This document shows, in pieces, positions 33,121-41,352 of a DNA stretch of 52,669 bases. This DNA comes from Candidatus Babelota bacterium. Lineage in GTDB: Bacteria; Babelota; Babeliae; Babelales; Vermiphilaceae. A model generated the notes under the pieces. The model saw only the letters and a program-made list of their open reading frames with translations, searched no databases and had not been told where the DNA came from. The stretch's first letter is position 1; the number at the start of each line of letters is the position of its first letter. The DNA is taken from NCBI GenBank assembly GCA_013287855.1, contig JABDCY010000006.1, positions 1 through 52,669 on the forward strand, written 5' to 3'. The position numbers and the translations under genes were made by a program.

Positions 33121-35043
33121 ATGGCAAAAATTCTATTATATTACAAATATGTGACCATCTCACATCCACAAGAAATAGTTGCGTGGCAAAAAGCCTTATG
33201 TGCCGCCCTTGATCTCAAAGGCCGCATCTTAATCGCCAAGGAAGGCATCAATGGCACCTTAGGTGGTTCTGCGGACAGTCTCGAAATCTACAAAAAAACC
33301 ATGCTCGCACATCCACTCTTTAAAAAAATCGATTTTAAAGAAAATGACGGTGATATTGCCTACTTTCCACGGCTACGGGTAGTTGAGCGCAACGAGATCG
33401 TCACCATGGGCGTAGATCCTGAAAAAATTACAGCGCAACAATCTGGCAAGCATCTCACACCCCGCCAAGCACACAAATTTTTACAAAGTAAGCCAGATGA
33501 TCTGGTTATTCTTGATACTCGCAATCAGGTTGAATCAGCCATTGGCACGTTCAAGGATGCCATTACCCCACCATTACAACACTTTCGTGATTACCCGGCC
33601 TTCATCGATCAAAATTTGGATACCTTCAAAAATAAACAAGTTTTCATGTTCTGCACCGGCGGAGTACGCTGTGAACGTGCAAGCGCATATTTGAAATCAA
33701 AAGGCGTTACCAAAGAAGTGTATCAACTGGAAGGTGGCATTCACCGCTACATCGAACAATTTCCTGATGGTTTTTTCCGCGGCAAAAATTATGTGTTTGA
33801 TGGCCGTATTGCCGTAAAGGCAAATGACGATATTCTGGGAAAGTGTGCATTGTGTCCCGCCGCTTGTGATGAGTACAATAATTGTTTGAATGCCGACTGT
33901 AATAAACATTTTATTTGCTGTGATGCGTGCGTTGTAAAATATAATTACACCTGCGGGAGCACCTGTTTTGAGTTGGTTAAAAACAACCAAGTACGATTGC
34001 GACCTTTGTACCGAAAAACCAGTATTAATGCATCAAATGAACTACGCGAGAAAACAATTATGAACACGCAAACAACTTCGCATCAACAGCAACCAAGTCC
34101 TCGTTTAATTCAAGAAAATATTCCTCTCAAAGATAAAAACTGGTTCCAAACCGGAGGTCCTGCTCGTTATTTTGCAGAGCCAACCAATGCACAAGAATTT
34201 GCCCAAGCTCTCGATTTCGCTCGCACACAACAACTACCAATTTTTGTACTTGGACAAGGCGCAAATATCCTTATCAGCGATGAAGGGTTTGACGGCCTCG
34301 TAATTCGACCTCAGCTCACACAGATTACGCATGTCATACATAATGATGAAGTTCTTGTGCATGCTGGAGCTGGCGTCACCATGGATGCACTCATCGAATA
34401 CTGTCTTACGCATAATATTCTTGGGCTCGAAGAATTTAGTGGGATACCTGGCACGGTGGGCGGATCGGTTTATATCAACCTCCATTACTTTCAATTTTTG
34501 CTCGAGCAGTTCTTGCTTGATGCACAGGTTATTAATCATCTTGATAGCACCGTAAAAAATGTAACTCCCGCGTGGTTCAACTTTGGCTATAATCAATCAA
34601 CGTTGCTTGCGCAAGAATATTACTTAATTTCTGCAACTTTTCGTTTAAAAAAAGCTACTGATCTTGAAGTTGCTTTTGCGCGTGGCAGACGCGTGGAAAT
34701 CATTAGACATCGCGCAGCACGCTATCCAAACAAAAATACCTGTGGTAGTTTTTTCCGCAATTTTTATCCCGAGGAAGTAGCTGAGTTCATTGCAGGTACA
34801 GACAAAAAACTGATTTTCGTCGCCTATTATCTTGATAAAATCGGCGTCAAAGGCGTCTTGAGCGTTGGTGATGCCGTTGTTTCACATCAACATGCAAATA
34901 TGTTAGTGAATAAAGGCAATGCAACATCAACTGACCTCATCACCTTGGCACGCACAATGCAGGAACTTGTGCAAAAACAATTTGGCATTGTGCCACAGCC
35001 AGAATGCCAATTGGTTGGATTTAAAGAATGCCCATTGTTATAA
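33121..35043 (+). CDS. Fusion of TrhO-type tRNA uridine hydroxylase (rhodanese) and MurB reductase
   Basis: A single 640-aa frame joins two enzymes. Residues 1-305 match TrhO (UPF0176), which hydroxylates uridine 34 of some tRNAs. Visible are ILIAKEGINGTLGG, the rhodanese loop FCTGGVRCERAS with Cys178 and Cys184, and a Cys-rich tail (CALCPAAC...CCDACVVKY). Residues 314-640 match MurB, which makes UDP-N-acetylmuramate: TGGPARYFAEP, LGQGANILISDEG, SGIPGTVGG, CGSFFRNF with Ser543 and PQPEC with Glu628. The conserved GYRxS reads GYNQS, and the usual NAGAYG segment is replaced. No stop lies between the halves; an internal ATG at 34060 has only a weak GAG site. WD40 copy 1 follows 12 bases later. 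Confidence 0.85.
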   Translation: MAKILLYYKYVTISHPQEIVAWQKALCAALDLKGRILIAKEGINGTLGGSADSLEIYKKTMLAHPLFKKIDFKENDGDIAYFPRLRVVERNEIVTMGVDPEKITAQQSGKHLTPRQAHKFLQSKPDDLVILDTRNQVESAIGTFKDAITPPLQHFRDYPAFIDQNLDTFKNKQVFMFCTGGVRCERASAYLKSKGVTKEVYQLEGGIHRYIEQFPDGFFRGKNYVFDGRIAVKANDDILGKCALCPAACDEYNNCLNADCNKHFICCDACVVKYNYTCGSTCFELVKNNQVRLRPLYRKTSINASNELREKTIMNTQTTSHQQQPSPRLIQENIPLKDKNWFQTGGPARYFAEPTNAQEFAQALDFARTQQLPIFVLGQGANILISDEGFDGLVIRPQLTQITHVIHNDEVLVHAGAGVTMDALIEYCLTHNILGLEEFSGIPGTVGGSVYINLHYFQFLLEQFLLDAQVINHLDSTVKNVTPAWFNFGYNQSTLLAQEYYLISATFRLKKATDLEVAFARGRRVEIIRHRAARYPNKNTCGSFFRNFYPEEVAEFIAGTDKKLIFVAYYLDKIGVKGVLSVGDAVVSHQHANMLVNKGNATSTDLITLARTMQELVQKQFGIVPQPECQLVGFKECPLL

Positions 35044-35055
35044 AAAGGACCTATC

Positions 35056-36201
35056 ATGAAAAAATTTTTATTTTACGCCTTGCCGATTTTAATCACACTT
35101 CACGTGCAGGCTATGCGTAAAAATCAGCAGGATGATTCTTATCGCACGCTTAAAGGCATGACGGGGTTCCTTCATCGTATGTCTGAACAGATTGGTGATA
35201 ATAACTTTATCGTTAATTCAGTAGGCGTCTCAGAGGACTTCCCTGAATATGCTGAAGTCAGGCGGCTTGATGATAATCGCTTAGGAAAAAGATTCCAGTT
35301 TCCCAAAGGTCAGTCGTCCTACAACTTAACAGTGATCGATAACACTACGTTTGTCGCAAATCACATTCCTAAATTGGGAAAGTTACCTCAAAAAAATTTT
35401 TCGGTGAATAATATTGAAAACGCTACAACAAGATTTTTGCCTGGCCCAGGAACTTCAACTTCATGTTTAGTGCGATTAACCGATAGAGAAGTTGTTGTTG
35501 GTGGATGGGCAGACACCGACGCCATCCTTTTATATGATCTGCGTACCAATAAACCGAGCGGCTTTAACACGGGCAAGGCTGCAATAACAGCTCTTGCAAG
35601 TTTACCTAATAACAGCAACCAAATTTTATCTGGTCAGTACGGAGCAACAACTATAAAGCTCTGGGATGCAAGAAAGCCAAATAAGCCGATGCATGAACTT
35701 AAGGGCCACACTGATTCGGTAACAGGAATCTCTGCAACAATTAATAAACATAGTCTTTGGCCACATGTTGTCTCAATACAAAATGAGTCGGGTATAATTT
35801 GGAATTTGCAAGATAGTATTCCTTATAGAACATTTAGTATCGGCAAAAAAATGCTTATGCTAAAAGCGTTACGAAATCAGTACATTGCTACTATAGGAGA
35901 ATGGGGCCATGAAATATTTTTATTTGATCTGCATGGCAATTTGATAAAGACCCTGCGAGCTGATTATGAAGATCCTGATCTTTATCTTACGTGCGTAAAT
36001 GAACTGAGCAATAATGACATCCTTGCGACTGGCGAAGGATATATTAAATTATACAGGACACCTACTGAACAGAAAAGAGCTGATTATGAAGATGATTTTG
36101 ATGCTGATATAGATGCTTTAGAAACCGGCATTGAAACAGTGGTGAGTGGTGTTGGCGATGTGGTTCTCAAAATAGGTGATATTTGCGAGGATATTTTTTA
36201 G
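35056..36201 (+). CDS. Secreted WD40-repeat protein (copy 1)
   Basis: A 381-aa protein with a signal peptide (MKKFLFYALPILITLHVQA) followed by MRKNQ. The mature part is a beta-propeller with WD-type repeats; the clearest is TIKLWDARKPNKPMHELKGH, and weaker ones flank it. The C-terminal 35 residues are acidic and helical (DDFDADIDALETGIETVV). Propellers of this type bind proteins, and an exported one probably acts outside the cell, but the partner is unknown. It follows the fusion gene by 12 bases and may be co-transcribed. Copies 2 and 3 lie downstream. Confidence 0.8.
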   Translation: MKKFLFYALPILITLHVQAMRKNQQDDSYRTLKGMTGFLHRMSEQIGDNNFIVNSVGVSEDFPEYAEVRRLDDNRLGKRFQFPKGQSSYNLTVIDNTTFVANHIPKLGKLPQKNFSVNNIENATTRFLPGPGTSTSCLVRLTDREVVVGGWADTDAILLYDLRTNKPSGFNTGKAAITALASLPNNSNQILSGQYGATTIKLWDARKPNKPMHELKGHTDSVTGISATINKHSLWPHVVSIQNESGIIWNLQDSIPYRTFSIGKKMLMLKALRNQYIATIGEWGHEIFLFDLHGNLIKTLRADYEDPDLYLTCVNELSNNDILATGEGYIKLYRTPTEQKRADYEDDFDADIDALETGIETVVSGVGDVVLKIGDICEDIF

Positions 36202-36236
36202 CCATTGGATGAGATGTAAAATCAAGGAGGTATGTA

Positions 36237-36371
36237 GTGAAAAAGATACTGCTATGCACCCCACTCATCACCTTGGCATGCACTATGCAGGAGCTTGTAC
36301 AAAAACAATTTGGCATTGTGCCACAGCCTGAATGTCAATTGGTTGGATTTAAAGAATATCCATTGTTATAA
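36237..36371 (+). pseudogene. Chimeric remnant: WD40-type signal start joined to a murB 3' end
   Basis: A 44-codon frame begins with GTG at 36237 behind AAGGAGG and reads a signal-like start (MKKILLCTPLITLACTMQ) that resembles the WD40 copies. From 36264 to the stop it is a copy of the last 108 bases of the fusion gene (34936-35043), with eight differences. Five of the seven changed codons are synonymous. It is probably a recombination scar from duplication of the murB-WD40 interval. Whether the short peptide is made is unknown. Confidence 0.75.
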
Positions 36372-36482
36372 ATTGATGTAAAAAATCTAAACATATTTTT
36401 GCATGTCTTGACTTTACTACTAAAACTAAGGAACCATTCAGATAATTCTTTCTGATTTTTCACCATACTTAAGGAGAGTGGG

Positions 36483-37597
36483 TTGAAAAAATTGTTCCTT
36501 TGTTTACACATTCTTTTCAGCATGCTCTATGCATGTACCATGCAATGCCATAAAGTTAAACTATCGGAAATCATACAAAAAACTTCACGCCCGTATCGTT
36601 CACATGAGATGAAAAATGATGTAGAGCTGCGAGATGTTGAACAGATTGGCAGCACGGAAAGATTTATTGTTAACTCAAACCACATCGACGTGCGGCATCT
36701 GTGACCAATCAGCTCGTAACAAGACTCTATTTTCCACCTTCTTGTCCTTCGTATCGCATGAAAATGGTTAATGACCGTGACATTGTTGCAAGTGTTTTCT
36801 CGGATGGCAACGAACATCCTGCTAACTATTTTTATCACCGTAAACTTAATGACCCGCAATTTCAACACATACTTCCTGGTCCCACAGAAGCTGTCACCTG
36901 TTTCAGTCCATTAACGGATAATGAATTTTTAGTTGGTGGACGCAATGCGACCGCTAAAGCAGCTATCGTCAAATATGATCTAAGATCATACGCGGCAACT
37001 AAATTTTCGACGGGCACAACGCAGATTACCTGTCTTGAAAAAAATCCTCATAACAATCTACAATTCTTTGCAGGAAACACAGGAAGCACTACCATCAAAC
37101 TCTGGGACGTGCGAAATACAGACAAACCCGTTGCAGAATTACAAGGACATAAATCTTATCCTGTTAGCATCAGTGCAACAGAAAATCAAAATAGCGCTTA
37201 TCCGCATCTTGTTTCTATCGCAGATCAAGAAGAAGGATATGAACCGGGTCTAATTTGGGACTTTAAAAATAGCGCGCCGGTCGCTAAATTTACTCATTCT
37301 TTTGGACGTCCAACTATAGTGCGTTCTCTAAAAAATGGAACTCTTGCTCTCTGCGCCGATTGTGAAGATGACATAGAAACATTTGATCTGACAACGGGAG
37401 AACAATTAGATACGTTGCATGGCAGTGATTATGCCACCTGCCTGAGTGAACTAAACAATGGTGACTTAATAACCTCTGCTATCGCATTTGTAGAGTTTTA
37501 CAAAACCAAATCTAAAAAAATTGAAGATGATGATCTTGAAGATATAGTTGCTACTATGGTAGATGCGGCAGATGAGCTTGCCGAAATATTCTGGTGA
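36483..37597 (+). pseudogene. Secreted WD40-repeat protein (copy 2), split by a frameshift
   Basis: The first part (36483-36704) starts with TTG behind AAGGAG, has a signal peptide (MKKLFLCLHILFSMLYACT) and stops at TGA. The second part (36701-37597) starts with GTG and continues the propeller. Together they align end to end with copy 1 (FIVNS, LPGP, TTIKLWDVR, acidic tail). One missing base near 36700 explains the break. The two parts overlap by GTGA, so a second polypeptide could be made by reinitiation, but it would lack the signal peptide. It is probably a recent pseudogene. Confidence 0.7.
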
Positions 37598-37607
37598 GGA
37601 AAACGCT

Positions 37608-38714
37608 ATGAAAAAATTAGTTTCATCAGTTGCTTTATCACTTGCGATGCAACTCTCAACTATGCAGGAAAAAATTACAATGCAATCACGAGATGGTTCA
37701 TATCGCACGTTGAAACATCAAGATTGGCTAGTTAATGCGGCTATTAACATCGAATTGATCCCACGGGGGAAAATGATTACAACAGGCTGCAATGCTATTA
37801 ATGTTTGGGATCTTGCAAAAGATACACCAATTAACATAATGAGAGACCTGCATGGTAGAATAACATGCGCAAAAATGATTTCCGACAATAACATCGCCAC
37901 CACAAAAACCACTTCGCTCGTTGTCACAATTCAAGACTTGCAAGGGAATGTTATTCGAAGCTTTTTTGGTCCTTGGGCTGTACTTGGCCATAGCATATGC
38001 AAACTGAATAACCATGAATTTGCTGTAGGTGGTTCTGAACAAAACAATAATCCTTCTCTAGTTGTTTTTGATCAAAGATCTCCTGGCCAAAAGCCATCTA
38101 TCCGAATGCGCCCTCGCGATTCATTAGAAAAAGATATCACTGCTCTTGAATGCTTAGACGAAAAACACTTATTGGCTGGACACTGGAATAATGCACCGGA
38201 AATTACTTTGTGGGATATCAGAAAGCCCGAGCGAGAACAAGGTGGTTTTACTACACAAGGTTCTCCACATAGCATTGCAGTGTTAGGAAAAACAGAACAA
38301 CATCCGCTCATAACTTCGGTAGAAAATGATTCCTTCCAACATCGCATTCTAAACTTGAAGGGTGAAATTGTTGCCAAATACACCACTCTCAGTCCTAATA
38401 AAGTAGTAACGTCGCTTGAATTTAATAAAGCATTTGCGACTGGTGGCGATAATGGAGATCTATCGCTCTTTACTCGAAGAGGAGCATTACTTGCGCTTCT
38501 TAAAGGACACACTACACGCGTACAAGATATTACTGAATTACCACATGGTGATGTACTTTCTGCGGATCTCGATGGTTACATAAAATTCTGGAAATTTCCT
38601 TCTCAAGAAAGTAAAGACAAAGAAAAAGATCTTGAAGATACTTTTTTTAGTGGTATTGAAACTGTTGTAGAAATGGCAGAAGACTTTGCTATCGATATGC
38701 TTGATGATATCTAA
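37608..38714 (+). CDS. Secreted WD40-repeat protein (copy 3)
   Basis: A 368-aa protein. The ATG at 37608 has GAGG upstream; the track start adds 15 residues before the signal. The signal peptide ends LSTM and is followed by QEKITM. DGSYRTLK matches copy 1 (DDSYRTLK) just after the signal. Propeller repeats include ITLWDIRKPER and LLALLKGHTTRVQDITEL. The tail is acidic and helical (DLEDTFFSGIETVVEMAEDF), as in copies 1 and 2. Copy 2 ends only 10 bases before its ATG, so the pair may be co-transcribed. Confidence 0.8.
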   Translation: MKKLVSSVALSLAMQLSTMQEKITMQSRDGSYRTLKHQDWLVNAAINIELIPRGKMITTGCNAINVWDLAKDTPINIMRDLHGRITCAKMISDNNIATTKTTSLVVTIQDLQGNVIRSFFGPWAVLGHSICKLNNHEFAVGGSEQNNNPSLVVFDQRSPGQKPSIRMRPRDSLEKDITALECLDEKHLLAGHWNNAPEITLWDIRKPEREQGGFTTQGSPHSIAVLGKTEQHPLITSVENDSFQHRILNLKGEIVAKYTTLSPNKVVTSLEFNKAFATGGDNGDLSLFTRRGALLALLKGHTTRVQDITELPHGDVLSADLDGYIKFWKFPSQESKDKEKDLEDTFFSGIETVVEMAEDFAIDMLDDI

Positions 38715-38758
38715 TTGGGAAAAAACGATTCAAGTAAAGCTTATTTCAAAATCATAAA

Positions 38759-39316
38759 TTTTTTTTTCGTTAGGGGTTTTGCCACCCCTAACAACGGGCA
38801 CTAAAGAGACTTCGTCCCTTTAGAATCCCTACGCTTAGAAGTTGGCATTCGCCTTCCTACTTCGCTAAAGCTTCGTAGGACAAGACGGCTCACAATCCAC
38901 AGGCCTGCCCAAGGGGAAAGTATTCCCATCCCTCTCTTGGCACATCTTATTTTATGGTTGGCCTGTCGCCTGCTAAGCTAGAGCGGTGGATTATCAATTT
39001 TAAAAACATGGTAAATAGACGGCAGGTTGAACTCGCAGCTTGCCATGCGAACACCATGCACCTACTCGCCAGTGAGTCGCGTACCAATTCCCTTGATTTA
39101 AATCTCGCCGGTATCATGTTGATGAGCGTTGGTGCAGAGCATGCCCTTCGACAGGCTCAGGATAAAGTCCACCCGCAGTAGTCATTAGGCGAGTGTGGGC
39201 CCCAGGCGGAGCAAAGCGAAGGCTGGGTAAAGTAGTCACCGTTCGAGCGAAATGAGCAGGTCCAGGGCAGCAGCCCTGGTGCCCAGCTCGAGGGTGGCAA
39301 AACCCTCGAAAAAAAA
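38759..39316. repeat. MITE-like element with terminal inverted repeats
   Basis: The left end reads TTTTTTTTTCG then TTAGGGGTTTTGCCACCCCT. The right end, on the opposite strand, reads TTTTTTTTCG then AGGGTTTTGCCACCCT. They form an imperfect terminal inverted repeat of about 30 bp with a 550-bp interior. The interior has no convincing gene. Each end is also a small hairpin. A third, separate end lies at 39366-39400. Confidence 0.5.
38855..38880. repeat. Dispersed palindromic repeat (family D), copy 3
   Basis: TCCTACTTCGCTAAAGCTTC then GTAGGA, an almost perfect palindrome within the larger element. Confidence 0.5.
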
Positions 39317-39365
39317 CACAGGAAAAAAAATCATAAAAATTGTATCAACGAAGATAAGTATCGGT

Positions 39366-39400
39366 TCTTAGGGGTGGCAAAACCGTTAAAAAAATAAATA
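39366..39400. repeat. Third copy of the element end
   Basis: TTAGGGGTGGCAAAACCGTT followed by A-rich sequence. It matches the right end at 39287-39316 and lies 30 bases before the transporter gene. Confidence 0.5.
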
Positions 39401-39430
39401 AAATACTGCGAATATGGTATGCTTAATTCC

Positions 39431-40099
39431 ATGAATGAACTAATTTTTCTCCTGCACGCCAGTGCACTCAGCCTCTTTCTCCTGATAGCCCTGCGTATGG
39501 GCAAAGAAGCGCTCATCGCGCTTATCAGCCTTTATGGCATTCTTGCTAACCTTTTTGTTACCAAACAAATCACTCTTTTTGGTCTTGGCGCAACTGCTTC
39601 TGATGCCTTTGCTGTTGCGGCCATTTTAGGGCTCAATTTGCTGCAAGAATATTTTGGCACTGCCATTTCAAAAAAAGCAATTTGGATCTGTTTTATGAGT
39701 CTTGTGGCTTACACCGCTGCAACACAACTGCATCTTGCATATATGCCAAGTAGCTTTGACATCACCCATGGTCATTTTTGTGCACTGCTGGAAGTTATGC
39801 CACGCATTACCTTCGCTTCTATCTTCACATTCTTCATCGTGCAACAAATTGATCGTTGGTTGTATGGCATCTTGCAAAATAAATTCGGCACGCGTTATTT
39901 TGTGCTGCGCAACTATGCGTCACTCGCCTTTTCTCAACTTATCGACACCATACTTTTCAGTTTTCTCGGATTGTTTGGTGTTGTTGAAAATATTGCTAGT
40001 ATCATCTTAGTAAGTTATATGATTAAGATGCTTGCAACATTCCTGACTACTCCATGGCTCATATTAAGCAAATACATTGCACCTCGACTAACAAAATAA
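39431..40099 (+). CDS. Queuosine precursor transporter (YhhQ/DUF165 family)
   Basis: A 222-aa membrane protein with about six hydrophobic segments and the family's ASDAFAVAAILGLNLLQEYFG region. YhhQ-type proteins import queuosine precursors. I prefer the ATG at 39431; the one at 39419 would lie inside a TATGCT that could be the -10 box. No Shine-Dalgarno site is seen for either. The enzyme that uses such precursors, Tgt, is encoded 2.5 kb downstream, which supports a salvage route, although the two are not in one operon. Confidence 0.82.
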   Translation: MNELIFLLHASALSLFLLIALRMGKEALIALISLYGILANLFVTKQITLFGLGATASDAFAVAAILGLNLLQEYFGTAISKKAIWICFMSLVAYTAATQLHLAYMPSSFDITHGHFCALLEVMPRITFASIFTFFIVQQIDRWLYGILQNKFGTRYFVLRNYASLAFSQLIDTILFSFLGLFGVVENIASIILVSYMIKMLATFLTTPWLILSKYIAPRLTK

Positions 40100-40148
40100 A
40101 TGGCATGCAAGCATAATTTCAGAAGATCCCTTTAAAAAGGAGGGCATT

Positions 40149-40625
40149 ATGAAGTATGTGCACAATGGTTTTTGGCTAATAACTTTGCTGATATCATTGA
40201 TTTTCTCATGTTGTGGCATGCAGAAAAATTCTACCATTCAACACAAAGTCGTTTACTCGAGAGAATTGGTATTAGATTTTAAGGGTGATGTTATCCATTC
40301 GCAGGACATTTCTGGAAACATACTAATTACCGCTACTAGTGTTTCTAATCTTACGTCAGTTTTGTTAAATGAGACAAACAAGGGGCTTTTTGGTTTTTGC
40401 ATTCTTGAGTATCGCGACACCGATCCAAGCTTTCTAAGAGCACAATTTACCAATGCCAAAGTATTATCATTATCAGCAAACAATATCCGACGAAATCTCA
40501 AATATTTTGAAGTGTACAATTTGCAAGAAGATAATACGGTAACTTTAGAAGCGCACGGCGATACTTCATTGAAAGTTTTTATCGGCAACCTTAATGAAAA
40601 CCCACAACGACTGGAAAAAGAATGA
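40149..40625 (+). CDS. Small secreted protein, tandem family member 1
   Basis: A 158-aa protein with AAGGAGG upstream and a signal peptide ending SCCG, followed by MQKN. A lipobox is possible (IFSCCG). The mature part is beta-rich: RELVLDFKGDV, LRAQFTNAKVLSLSANNI and TVTLEAHGD. These three segments are mirrored in the next gene, so the two are tandem paralogues. The stop overlaps the next start (ATGA). Function unknown. Confidence 0.65.
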   Translation: MKYVHNGFWLITLLISLIFSCCGMQKNSTIQHKVVYSRELVLDFKGDVIHSQDISGNILITATSVSNLTSVLLNETNKGLFGFCILEYRDTDPSFLRAQFTNAKVLSLSANNIRRNLKYFEVYNLQEDNTVTLEAHGDTSLKVFIGNLNENPQRLEKE

Positions 40626-41152
40626 TGAAGTTTTTCTATTTTGCAATGGGACTCTTAGTAGTATCAATCACCAATCTTTCCCATACCATGGAAGAAGTAG
40701 AAGAACGAGAACTCATTCTGTTTGTCACTGGAAACATTCAATTTTCGACAGAAAACGATGAACAACCAAAAATAATTGGTAATAATATCACTCAGATCAC
40801 CGCCAGCTTGTTTTCATCAGATCAGGATGGCGATTTATTTTATGATAAAGATCGGCAACTTATTGATTTTCGACTTCTTAAATATCAAGAAAAAAAAACA
40901 TACTGGTATGAGGAAACAACATTTAACCTCCAAGCAACGTTCACCAATGTTGATCGAATAACATTAACCACCTCTGATGCATTTTTTCCTATGCTGTGTA
41001 AGATTAGGAAATTGCCTCGCACAGCACAAACAACCTCCCTCAAGATTCCTAGTGATAGTACCATAACCCTAGAACTTTCGGGCAAACGTCCTACAGGGGT
41101 AATGAGTTATTTTTTGGGATATGTACCTCCCCAAACCCCAAGGAAAGAATAA
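40622..41152 (+). CDS. Small secreted protein, tandem family member 2
   Basis: A 176-aa protein with a signal peptide ending LSHT, followed by MEEVEE. It mirrors member 1: RELILFVTGNI, LQATFTNVDRITLTTSDAF and TITLELSGK. Identity is low, so the duplication is old. Translation is probably coupled to member 1. A fragment of a third copy follows in a different frame. Function unknown; an exported beta-sandwich is the likely fold. Confidence 0.65.
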   Translation: MMKFFYFAMGLLVVSITNLSHTMEEVEERELILFVTGNIQFSTENDEQPKIIGNNITQITASLFSSDQDGDLFYDKDRQLIDFRLLKYQEKKTYWYEETTFNLQATFTNVDRITLTTSDAFFPMLCKIRKLPRTAQTTSLKIPSDSTITLELSGKRPTGVMSYFLGYVPPQTPRKE

Positions 41153-41339
41153 TCCTTTTTCTAGACTTGAGGCTGAAGCAACCGGCATCGATACTATGTA
41201 TGGTATGTGGGGAGATCTTCTATTTAATATACCCAAAGGTAAAAAGACAATCTTACGAGTTTCTTGTCAAAATAAAACATTCAATGAATTTGTGAGCAAA
41301 CTTGGTCTTGATGGATCACAAGAAATTCATAACGAATGA
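41153..41339 (+). pseudogene. C-terminal fragment of a third tandem family member
   Basis: In the frame of the track ORF at 41121, the sequence after the previous stop reads NIPKGKKTILRVSCQNKTFNEF, of which KKTILRVS and the following residues parallel the final segment of members 1 and 2 (TVTLEAHG and TITLELSG). It has no signal peptide, start or ribosome-binding site of its own. It is most likely a remnant of a third copy. Confidence 0.5.
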
Positions 41340-41352
41340 TAACATCTCAATC

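Larger units (their letters stand above)
38715..39430. other. Gene-free region with terminal-inverted-repeat element
   Basis: About 715 bases with higher GC than the surroundings. It holds the element at 38759-39316, family D repeat copy 3, a strong CCAGGGC/GCCCTGG hairpin near 39262, and a third copy of the element's end (39366-39400). I compared it with tmRNA, RNase P RNA, SRP RNA and group II intron signatures and found none. The 75-aa frame inside is not convincing. Confidence 0.5.

Noticed and set aside
38954-39181. 75-aa plus-strand ORF in the gene-free element
   Set aside because: No ribosome-binding site, no family resemblance, and it sits in a hairpin-rich, repeat-bounded segment.
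38759-39316. Possible tmRNA, RNase P RNA, SRP RNA or group II intron
   Set aside because: I looked on both strands for the tmRNA ends and tag, the RNase P GAGGAAAGTCC core, the SRP GGAAGGAAGCAGCC loop and a domain V hairpin; none is present.
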